The translations under genes and the position numbers were made by a program. DNA of 42,749 nucleotides from an uncultured Lachnospiraceae bacterium (GTDB taxonomy: Bacteria; Bacillota; Clostridia; Lachnospirales; Lachnospiraceae). Shown here piece by piece: positions 26,096 through 34,800 of the stretch. The DNA lies in assembly GCA_947626965.1 (NCBI GenBank), contig CANQUH010000013.1, positions 1 through 42,749 of the forward strand. Direction: 5' to 3'. The notes beneath the pieces are model-generated. The model was given only the letters and a program-made list of their open reading frames with translations, was not told where the DNA came from and did not search any database. Every line of letters begins with the position of its first letter. The first letter of the stretch is position 1.

Positions 26096-27079
26096 ATGGC
26101 GAATGAGAGACGACCAGAGGACATGGTAAGAATTACGACACCAGAACTTGCCGAAGTATTTATCGAGGAGCAGGTAAAGGCGCTTCGGGAGCAGGTGGGA
26201 GACAAGAAGGTTCTGCTCGCGCTTTCGGGCGGCGTTGACTCTTCAGTTGTAGCGGCGCTTTTGATCAGAGCGGTCGGCCGGCAGCTGGTCTGTGTGCATG
26301 TAAATCACGGCCTTCTCCGAAAGGGAGAGCCGGAGCAGGTGATCGAGGTGTTCCGCAATCAGATGAACGCAAATCTGATCTATGTGGACGCGACGGACCG
26401 TTTTCTGGATAAACTGGCCGGAGTTACCGACCCGGAGCAGAAACGGATGATCATTGGCGGAGAGTTCATTGAGGTATTTGCAGAGGAAGCGCGAAAACTG
26501 GACGGCATCGAGTTTCTTGCCCAGGGAACGATCTGGCCGGATATTTTGGAGAGCGAGAAAGGGATCAAAGCGCATCACAATGCCGGCGGACTTCCGGAAG
26601 ATATGAAGTTTGAGCTCGTGGAGCCGGTTAAAATCCTGTTCAAGGATGAAGTGCGCGTTGTAGGAAAGCAGCTTGGTCTGCCGGACGGCATGGTGTACCG
26701 TCAGCCGTTCCCGGGACCGGGACTCGGCGTGCGCTGCCCGGGTGCGATCACGCGCGACCGTCTTGAGGCAGTCCGCGAGTCGGACGCGATCCTGCGGGAA
26801 GAGTTTGCGAAACATGGTCTGGAAGGCAAAGTATGGCAGTACTTTACCGTTGTTCCGGATTTCAAATCAACCGGAATCAAGGACGGCGCCCGCGCGTTCG
26901 AGTGGTCCGTGATCATCCGTGCCGTCAACACGACAGATGCGATGACTGCGACTGTGGAGAATATTCCGTTTGATCTGATGTGTCATCTCGTGGAGAGGAT
27001 CACGCATGAAGTGCCGGGGGTGAACCGCGTGCTGTATGATTTTACGCCGAAGCCGACGGGGACGATAGAGTTTGAGTGA
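26096..27079 (+). CDS. guaA: GMP synthase ATP-pyrophosphatase subunit, no glutaminase domain
   Basis: This 327-residue protein converts XMP to GMP using ATP and an amino donor. It contains the ATP-pyrophosphatase domain with LALSGGVDSS (residues 41-50) and the C-terminal dimerisation domain (RQPFPGPGLG, ending PTGTIEFE). The usual bacterial GuaA is about 510-525 residues because a class I glutamine amidotransferase of about 190 residues precedes this part; here it is absent and no broken copy is seen upstream. This matches the two-subunit layout known from archaea, or ammonia-dependent use. ATG 26096 follows CAGGGGG. A leader of about 215 bases after the preceding terminator contains small hairpins but no riboswitch I recognise. 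Confidence 0.9.
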   Translation: MANERRPEDMVRITTPELAEVFIEEQVKALREQVGDKKVLLALSGGVDSSVVAALLIRAVGRQLVCVHVNHGLLRKGEPEQVIEVFRNQMNANLIYVDATDRFLDKLAGVTDPEQKRMIIGGEFIEVFAEEARKLDGIEFLAQGTIWPDILESEKGIKAHHNAGGLPEDMKFELVEPVKILFKDEVRVVGKQLGLPDGMVYRQPFPGPGLGVRCPGAITRDRLEAVRESDAILREEFAKHGLEGKVWQYFTVVPDFKSTGIKDGARAFEWSVIIRAVNTTDAMTATVENIPFDLMCHLVERITHEVPGVNRVLYDFTPKPTGTIEFE

Positions 27080-27360
27080 TGAGATAGGCTTGAAAAGCCA
27101 GTGTTTGCACGATTTTAAGAATTTGTTTAGGAACTGACGATAATTTGAAAATATATTTCACATTACATACTGAGTGATTACTTCAATAATATAAAAAATC
27201 TTACTGAGTTTACGCAAGTAATAAGGAAGGTGGAAATAATTGCATTTCTATCTGAAAACTGCCGGAAAAGTCAGTGAGATTTTTTATTTCCGCAAGTAAT
27301 GAGCTAAACGGCGTGCTTCTATGCAGCATTGATGAAATGAAAGAACATTTGTTCTAACCA
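27080..27360. other. Intergenic region at the GC drop, with inverted repeat
   Basis: No gene is seen. An imperfect inverted repeat (27191-27208 with 27271-27287, ATAAAAAATCT.ACTGA arms) encloses about 62 bases, and each arm is followed by a GCAAGTAAT copy. The base composition falls sharply from here on, so this is the likely left border of the acquired region. Confidence 0.55.
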
Positions 27361-27389
27361 TTGAAAACAAATGAAATATAGGTTATAAT
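27361..27389 (+). promoter_or_regulatory. Promoter and possible operator of the restriction-modification genes
   Basis: TTGAAA, 17 bases, TATAAT. The inverted repeat CATTTGTT...AACAAATG (27346-27353 and 27366-27373) brackets the -35 and could bind a regulator, although no controller protein gene is present. Confidence 0.8.
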
Positions 27390-27425
27390 CAGGTCACAAC
27401 TGACAGGCAGGTGATACAGAATATA

Positions 27426-28910
27426 ATGTTAGAAAAGATAATTGAAAGAACAAATCAGTATATTGACAGTATGCCTAAAAAAGAACGTAAAATATATGGG
27501 CAGTTTTTTACCAGTATGGAAACAGCCAGGTATATGGCAAATCTGTTTGAGATTCCGCATCAGAGAAGATTAACTATTTTGGATGCGGGAGCGGGTTCAG
27601 GAATTCTTTCATGTGCGCTGGCTGAAAGACTGGACTCTATAGAAGAAATAGAAGAAATCGAAATTACATGCTATGAGACTGATGAAAATGTTTTTTCTCT
27701 TTTAAAGGAAAATTTGTCCTATATGCAGACCTGTTCCCGAAAGAAAATTAGTAGTATCATTTTAACAGAAAATTATATTACGAGTCAGTATCTGGATTTT
27801 AATCATATGTTAGGAGGAAACTGGGATCCGAAAAAATATGATCTGGTTATTGGAAATCCGCCATATATGAAAATACCAAAAGACGCTCCAGAGGCAATTG
27901 CCATGCCAGAGGTATGTTATGGGGCTCCTAATCTTTATTTTATTTTTGCCGCAATGGGATTGTTTAATTTGAAAGAAGATGGAGAACTGGTATATATCAT
28001 ACCAAGGTCATGGACGTCGGGAGCATATTTCAAACGTTTTAGAAGCTATTTTTTATCAGAAGGAAAGTTGATGCACATACATTTATTTGGAAGCAGAAAT
28101 AAGGTTTTTGATAAAGAAGATGTATTGCAGGAAACGATAATAGTTAAGGTAAAGAAAACGAATATAAAACCGGAATCTGTTACGATAACTTCAACAAATT
28201 CAAATAAAGATTTCAGCAGGTGTTCATTACTTGAAGTGCCATATGATCTGGTTGTAGCCGGAGAGGATTTCTATGTATATCTGGTGACGAATAAGGATGA
28301 AATGGATGTTCTTAATAAATTGCATAAATGGAAAAACACACTTCCGGATATTGGATTAAGAATGAAGACAGGTCTTACTGTAGATTTCAGAAACTGGGAT
28401 ATTCTCAGAGATGAAGAGGAAGAAGGAGCAATCCCTCTGTTTTATTCTCAGCATATTAAGGAAGGAGAAGTACATTTTCCAATACAAAAAGAACATGAAT
28501 ATATGGTGACAGAGCAAAAGGGACTGATGCAGGATAATCGTAATTATTTATTTGTGAAACGATTTACTGCGAAAGAAGAACCTCGCAGGCTTCAGTGCGG
28601 TGTATATCTGGCAAAGAATTTTCCTCAATATACAAAAATCAGTACTCAGAATAAAATTAATTTTATTGATGGATTGACGAGGGAAATGTCGGAATGTCTG
28701 GTATATGGATTGTATGTTTTATTTAATTCTTCGGTATATGACAAATATTATCGTATATTAAATGGCTCGACACAGGTTAATTCAACAGAAATTAATTCGA
28801 TGCCGGTTCCGGGTCTGGATGTTATACAGGAAATGGGAAGAAAAGTTATGAAAAGTAAAGATATGTCGGAAGAAAATTGTAATATAATCCTGGAGGAGTA
28901 CTGTGTCTAA
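27426..28910 (+). CDS. Type II DNA adenine methyltransferase, BsuBI/PstI type
   Basis: This 494-residue protein methylates adenine at N6 to protect host DNA. Motif I (ILDAGAGSG, about residue 50) binds S-adenosylmethionine and motif IV is NPPY (about 143). The N-terminus (KERKIYGQFFTS) and the target-recognition half match the BsuBI/PstI class, known for CTGCAG. ATG 27426 follows AGGTGA; a GTG at 27411 has no room for a ribosome site. The coding region is AT-rich compared with guaA. It overlaps the endonuclease gene by 8 bases. Confidence 0.9.
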   Translation: MLEKIIERTNQYIDSMPKKERKIYGQFFTSMETARYMANLFEIPHQRRLTILDAGAGSGILSCALAERLDSIEEIEEIEITCYETDENVFSLLKENLSYMQTCSRKKISSIILTENYITSQYLDFNHMLGGNWDPKKYDLVIGNPPYMKIPKDAPEAIAMPEVCYGAPNLYFIFAAMGLFNLKEDGELVYIIPRSWTSGAYFKRFRSYFLSEGKLMHIHLFGSRNKVFDKEDVLQETIIVKVKKTNIKPESVTITSTNSNKDFSRCSLLEVPYDLVVAGEDFYVYLVTNKDEMDVLNKLHKWKNTLPDIGLRMKTGLTVDFRNWDILRDEEEEGAIPLFYSQHIKEGEVHFPIQKEHEYMVTEQKGLMQDNRNYLFVKRFTAKEEPRRLQCGVYLAKNFPQYTKISTQNKINFIDGLTREMSECLVYGLYVLFNSSVYDKYYRILNGSTQVNSTEINSMPVPGLDVIQEMGRKVMKSKDMSEENCNIILEEYCV

Positions 28911-29820
28911 GGTTGATGATGCAAGAGAAATTCTGAACTATATTGGAATGCCGAAAGCTCAGCAGGCGGACTTATGCTGTTATACTTTACTGGCAATGGC
29001 GGGAATTAAGCCTGATATGAGATGGAGTCAGGCAACTAATGAATGGATTCGCATCCATGAGATCATTCAATTTGTGAATACATATTATGGAATTACTTAC
29101 GCTGAAAACAGTCGGGAGACCTTTCGGAAACAAGCGCTGCATCGGTTTAGAACAGCAGCCGTTGCAGAGGATAATGGGAAAGCAACGAACAGCCCAAATT
29201 ATAGATACAGATTGACGGATGAAACATTGGAAATGATAAAATACTTTCAAAGCGCGGGCTGGAACGCAGCGGTTTCACGATATATGAAATATCATGACAG
29301 ACTGGTAGACATTTATGCTTCCAAAAAGAAAATGACAATGATGCCTGTAAAAATAAACGGAGCAGATTATAAATTTTCTACAGGGAAACATAATGAACTG
29401 CAAAAAGCAATTATAGAGGAATTTGCTTCCAGATTTGCGCCGCATTCTGAATGTTTATATGTAGGAGATACCATTGAGAAAGATCTGGTAAAAAACATAG
29501 AGAAATTGACTGCGCTTGGATTTGAAATTACACTTCATGATAAAATGCCGGATGTGGTGTTGTATAGAGAAGATAAAAACTGGATTTATTTTATAGAGTC
29601 GGTTACTTCAGTGGGCCCGATGGACCCGAAACGGATTCTTGAAATTACAGAAATGACTAAGAATGTGAAAGCTGGAAAGATATTTGTCACAGCATTTCTG
29701 GATTTTAAGACGTATAAGAGATTTTCTAATGAACTGGCATGGGAGACGGAGGTTTGGATTGCTGAGATGCCGGAGCATATGATACATTTGAATGGGGGTA
29801 AGTTTTTGGGACCCAAATAA
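28903..29820 (+). CDS. Type II restriction endonuclease, BsuBI/PstI family
   Basis: This 305-residue protein has an N-terminal winged-helix-like half (about 1-130) and the C-terminal catalytic half of the BsuBI/PstI family (PF06616). The active-site region is visible: MPDVVLY (about 215-221) and, after ten residues, FIESVTSVGPMDPKR (about 230). The family cuts CTGCAG; the site is inferred from kinship, not shown. GTG 28903 follows TGGAGGAG and overlaps the methyltransferase stop, which ties its translation to prior methylase synthesis. Confidence 0.9.
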   Translation: MSKVDDAREILNYIGMPKAQQADLCCYTLLAMAGIKPDMRWSQATNEWIRIHEIIQFVNTYYGITYAENSRETFRKQALHRFRTAAVAEDNGKATNSPNYRYRLTDETLEMIKYFQSAGWNAAVSRYMKYHDRLVDIYASKKKMTMMPVKINGADYKFSTGKHNELQKAIIEEFASRFAPHSECLYVGDTIEKDLVKNIEKLTALGFEITLHDKMPDVVLYREDKNWIYFIESVTSVGPMDPKRILEITEMTKNVKAGKIFVTAFLDFKTYKRFSNELAWETEVWIAEMPEHMIHLNGGKFLGPK

Positions 29821-30542
29821 AGAAATAACACTTTACAAGTTTTTGTTTTAAGGAGTCTATGAAAATTTTTTGTAAAATAAATCTGAAGAAGATCTTTTAC
29901 TATAGAAATGAAAAATATTATCCAGAAGTTGATCTAGAAATATGACATTAGAAATATGTGACGAATAATCTAATAGTTTTTATCATGGGGATAGTATGAC
30001 AAAAACTTTTGCAACGTATTCCGAAAGAATGTCTGTCATATGGCAGTTTGACCTGTTCCTGATATCGTTAGAAATGGAAGTCTGTATAGTATCTGAAGTG
30101 ATATATTGAATTGAGGAATAGTGTTCCATTTCATGACATCATCCAGCGTGTGATGAGGATGATCCGCCCGGAGAACCTGTAGCAACTGTGAAATAGCAGG
30201 AGTTTATGAACAGTAATGGGGGAAACTGAAAAGATCAGGATGGTCTAGAAGTAAATATCCAGGATTATTACTAGGCGGAAGATATAAAATGGATGAGTCC
30301 GAGAAGAAAGTAGACGGAATACTGGTATTATATCAGCAATAAGGAAGTGGTATCCTGAGTATGCTGAAATATATAGAGATACGAGGTCAAAAGATGACAT
30401 TGTGGAGAAAAAGTGGTTTAATATAAGTTTCGTTCCGGCGCAATTTATTAATGAACAGGTCTTGTTTTGAAAAAGAAAGGTTTTTAGGGCAGAGAGTTGA
30501 GAACCATTTATGTGTTTGTTTTGTTGAAATTTGCTTACACTA
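29821..30542. other. Gene-free, degenerate AT-rich stretch
   Basis: About 720 bases hold only short open frames broken by many stops. One piece (about 30320-30468) reads like a decayed protein end (IRKWYPEYAEIY) but I cannot assign it. No RNA gene or repeat is evident. Confidence 0.6.
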
Positions 30543-30571
30543 TTGACAAGTAAAACAAAAAATTGTATTAT
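30543..30571 (+). promoter_or_regulatory. Strong promoter of the His/Asn-rich peptide gene
   Basis: TTGACA, 17 bases, TATTAT: a consensus-like sigma-A promoter with start near 30578, 47 bases before the peptide start codon. Confidence 0.88.
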
Positions 30572-30624
30572 ATAAATACCATGGATCTAAGTGTATGAAT
30601 TTGTATAGGAAGGAGAATGAACAG

Positions 30625-30780
30625 GTGGATAATGCTACTAAAAAGGAGTATCAGTTTGTTGGTGATTTTTCGGATGAGGCTAAGAAGGACTTTCTTAAGT
30701 TTTTGAACGAGTTGCATGAACAAGAACACAATTGTGGTGTTGTATCTCATACAAATCATTCCAATCACAATAATTGGTAA
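30625..30780 (+). CDS. Candidate RiPP precursor peptide with HxN triplets (51 aa)
   Basis: This 51-residue peptide has an acidic, helix-prone leader-like part (FSDEAKKDFLKFLNELHEQ, about 15-33), then a short end with one Cys (residue 37) and three tandem His-x-Asn triplets (HTN, HSN, HNN, residues 42-50) closed by Trp 51. GTG 30625 is chosen because AGGAAGGAG lies nine bases upstream; ATG 30595 is only about 17 bases from the predicted transcript start with no ribosome site. A strong promoter drives it, and a UvrA-like gene and four radical SAM genes follow. The leader/core shape and context suggest a substrate of those enzymes. The product and cleavage site are unknown, and no known family is recognised. 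Confidence 0.7.
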   Translation: MDNATKKEYQFVGDFSDEAKKDFLKFLNELHEQEHNCGVVSHTNHSNHNNW

Positions 30781-30991
30781 AATTCAATTGAAAGAAGAGT
30801 ATAAGGTCGTTGTATCAGTCCAATTGACATGTAAGCTGAAGGGCTTCTTGAGGATTTGCTTCAACGACTTTTGCTTATAAATATGTGGAAAAAGTTGATT
30901 TTGGGACAATTCAGATAAATAAGATTTCAGAATCTTTGGCGTGCTCCCGTTGGCTGAAAAATTTTGAGAAGTGACGATCATCTTAGCCCAG

Positions 30992-31231
30992 TCAATTGGA
31001 AAATTTTGGGAAAAAGGACGTAAAATGAGTAGTAACACATTTGAAGGATCGGTATCTGTTGCTTTCCAGATTATAGTCCGCTTGCTCACGTTTGTTGCAG
31101 CGTTTCGCAGATGTCCTTGCGCTGTATTTGAGTTTCCATTGCCTGTTGTTTTTGGGCAGGTTATTGAAGAGTTTGGGATTGTCTTTTAAAAGAAGATGAA
31201 TCATACTTTGTATCGGAGTAGGGATTTTCAC
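30992..31231 (-). pseudogene. Probable transposase C-terminal remnant
   Basis: The minus strand encodes a fragment with LPKNNRQWKLKYSARTSAKR, then CNKREQADYNLESNRYRS. It resembles the C-terminal part of DDE transposases with a conserved R..SNKREK.DY.LE..RHRS pattern. The N-terminal and catalytic parts are missing. Assignment is from memory of the pattern. Confidence 0.45.
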
Positions 31232-31249
31232 AGGTACAAGAGAGCTGTC

Positions 31250-31719
31250 CTACAGCGAAGCTAAGCTAATCTTCAGGCATCGAAACTTGCACTTGTTCCG
31301 TTCAAGTTCAGTTTTGTATCTATGCATGGGAAGCTCCTGCTGGCAGACAGGAACACCATCCTTATTAACAGTACCTCCCATGCAGATGGGAGTTATTGCT
31401 CATTCCCAACCGCTGGCGTATATTAAATCCAACGGTAAAGATCAGCTGGATTTTGGGCCTGTAGCCCGTACAGTAAACTGATTTCAGGTACTCTCATTTG
31501 CACCATCATCTGTCCAGCCGGACGTACAATAAAATGACAACCGAAAGGGTACCGTGCCGTAAATTCATCCACGGAGGTGCCATTATGGATAAGATTTACG
31601 ACAAATGTTGTGGTATTGGCTTGCACAAAAAACTTATCGTCGCCTGTTTCAGAAAAGACAGCAGACAGGAAGTACGTGAGTTTGGCGCAACAACCAAAGC
31701 TGAAAGGAATGAATGGTGA
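31250..31719 (+). mobile_element. IS110-family 5' remnant (left end and transposase start)
   Basis: The frame at 31585-31719 (44 codons) begins MDKIYDKCCGIGLHKK and continues LIVACFRKDSRQEVREFGA, the classical start of IS110-family transposases. The usual GIDVHKK is changed: the catalytic Asp is replaced by Gly. The frame then stops. The roughly 330 bases before it look like the non-coding end of such an element, which in IS110 encodes the bridge RNA. The right part is lost. It sits between the peptide gene and the UvrA-like gene. Confidence 0.75.
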
Positions 31720-31840
31720 TTATTCTACTTTTACTTTATGTTTTATAGTGTATATGTTGATATAAGGGAAAAAGAAAGGAAGCCAAACGCAAGGTAATAT
31801 AGTCTCTTCAACCGAATTTGTATTACTGTGTAGCGGCAAA

Positions 31841-34800
31841 ATGTTGATTAGTATGGAAATATTAGTGAATAATGCATATGCAAATAATCTTAAGAATCTA
31901 GATGCAAAATTGCCGATTGGTAAAGTGATAGGTATTGCTGGTGTATCTGGATCGGGGAAAAGTACATTTGTTAAAGAGGTGATTTCAGCATATGGAGCGC
32001 AGAACTATGCTTTTTCACTTCCAATGTTTGAAAGAGGATTGGTCGCAAGTAATACAATTGTGTCAGTAGAGTCCATTGATAATCTTCCTGCTACATTGAT
32101 GATAGATGTTGTGAATAGCGTGAATAATCCAAATTCTACATTGTCTACAATTTCAGGTATCCATTCATTGCTTAGAGAGCTTTATTTTTTGCATGGAAAT
32201 TATCATTGCCCGATCTGCAATAATCAAGTTGAAAATAATACGTTTGACATTGTTCCAAACATACCATATTCTGCTTTTGTTGATGTGAAGTGTGATGCTC
32301 GTTATAATGAAAGGGTAACTGCGATTAAAGAGAACTTTATCATTCAAAAAACTGAATATTATGATAAAGGTAATAAGTCTCAAATGAAAAAAATCAAAGA
32401 TGGGTATGCACGGTTTTTTTTAACGGTTGATTCTAAGAAACTTAGCAAAGTTGCTCAAACATTAAAAAGATGTGCAAATATATCTCTTCGGATAATGCTT
32501 TTGGAAAATAACTCTATAGTTGACACTGGAATTCATACTATATGTAAACATTGTCATACTGTTCTTCCGAAGAAGAGTAAGAAGTTATTTTCATTTAACA
32601 TTTCAGAACAAGATGGTGGTGGCGCATGTATACGTTGTTCTGGGTCTGGACGAATTATAACTTGTAATATTCAGTCTTTCATTTCCCAGGATGTACCGAT
32701 GAATAACGGAGGTATACCGACAATAACTGATAAAGGAATCCAGTACACAACCGTTACAGAAAAATTCTTAGATGCCGTTGCTATAAAATATGACTTTTCT
32801 TGGAATAGCACATTTAGAGAATTGAATGAGATACAGCAGAGAATCGTATTGGATGGCTCTGAAGAACTGATTACATTTACAGATCGCCGTGGATCCAACG
32901 GAGGAAAGAAGTCAGAGCAATTTTTAGGATTTAGAACATACACAGTGGAGAGTTATCGGGCGGGAAAAGGAACTGCCAAGCTCAGTAAGTATGTCCAGGA
33001 TGAAGTTTGTCCTGAGTGTAACGGTAATCGTTTAGACAAGATAACTGAGTACATTACCTACCGTGGAACAGCTTTAAGGCATTTGTTATCATTGAATCTT
33101 CATGAACTTGGAGAGAAGACTGATGATTGGATTACAGAAGCGGCTCCTGATGAAAGAGTTATACTTGAGCAGATAAAAGCAAAAGTTAGTATATATGAGG
33201 ATGTAGGTTGTGACTATCTTGAGTTGAATAGACAGTCCACAACCTTAAGTGGCGGAGAACTTCAGCGTTTAAGATTGTGTTCATTTTTTTCTGGAAATGT
33301 TACAAACACTTGTATTTTGCTGGATGAACCTACTACCGGTTTACATCAGAAGGATATTGAGAAAATAGCAGCATTATTGCATAAATTTAAAATAATGGGA
33401 CATACTGTAATACTCATTGAACACAATAAACAAATATTATCTACATGTGATTATATCTTGGAATTAGGACCTGGTGGAGGAGCCGAGGGTGGTAAAATAC
33501 AAAGCAGTGATTGGCTGGAAGGCAGTGATAGAAATTATAAGAAATTTAGTATATTGAGTAATATTACTACAAACAATGAGCCAGCAGTTATAATATCTTC
33601 AGATTTTAAATCAAAAACTATTCATATGGAAGATTTTTCGGCATTGTATATAAAGCACCAATCAGTAGCATTTCCAATGAATAACTTGATTGTTATTTGT
33701 GGTGTGTCTGGTAGCGGAAAATCTACTTTTGTTAACCATTGTTTAATACCATATCTTAGTGCCAACGGAAAAAAACTTGGAATAAAACATATTGAAAACC
33801 TTGGACAAAAAAATGCCGCAAGAACTGTAACATCTAATGTTGGTAGTTTGCTTGAAATTAATGATAAAATTGCACAGCTTTATGCTAAAACAAGTGGACT
33901 TGGGCAGGGAAATTTTATGATTAATTCTTCCGAAGGAAAGTGTCCGGTGTGTGGTGGAAAGGGACGCATTGAAATAGAAGAAGGGGTGTATGAGACTTGT
34001 CCTAATTGTGAAGGCAAAATGTTTAGTGAAGAAGTTTTGCGAATCGAGTATCAGGGATTAAACATATTAGAGTTCTTGCAAACTTCTTTAAAACAAATAA
34101 TTCCTTTGGTGCAGGATGACAAAAAGTTGAATAAACTATTCAGTTTATGTGAGAAAATTGGAATTGGCTATCTTTCTTTAATCAGATCCTCAAAGACATT
34201 GTCTAAAGGTGAGATTCAGAGAGTTAAGCTCGTTAATGTGCTTTCTAATGCTGAGAGGGATAATGTATATATTCTTGATGAACCTTCAAAAGGGTTACAT
34301 CCGTTTGATATTGGCAAGTTATTGAATATCATTTCTGAGATTATTAAGAACAGGAACACAGTAATTGTTGTTGAGCACAATGTTGATTTCATTTCTCGAT
34401 GCAATTATGCTATTGAATTTGGACCTTCATCTGGAAAAAATGGGGGAAGGGTTGTATTTTCGGGTAGTGTAGATAACCTTAAATGTGCAGATACATCTAC
34501 AGGCAGAGCATTACAGGGAAAAAGAATTCAAATTGAGAAAAATAAAGATTGCCTCATGGAGACAATTACAGGAAATAATGACATACAGTTGATTGATAAT
34601 ATTATCATTAGGAGGAATGCTATCAACTATATCAGTGTTCTACCAATTGACATAGATAAACTCTTTAATTATACAAATAAAAAGTACTTGGATGCCGCAT
34701 TGCCGGCAAATGCATTTTTTGTGAAAGGGCAAGATACCGATGATCAATTTAGTGAATGTAGGATACCAATTATTCGACCAGTAGGAATAGGTAATGTTTC

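Noticed and set aside
30595..30624. An ATG start at 30595 for the His/Asn-rich peptide
   Set aside because: It would lie about 17 bases from the predicted transcript start without a ribosome site, whereas GTG 30625 has AGGAAGGAG at the right distance.
30784..31089. A 101-codon minus-strand gene behind the first peptide
   Set aside because: No ribosome site or family match; it overlaps transposase debris.
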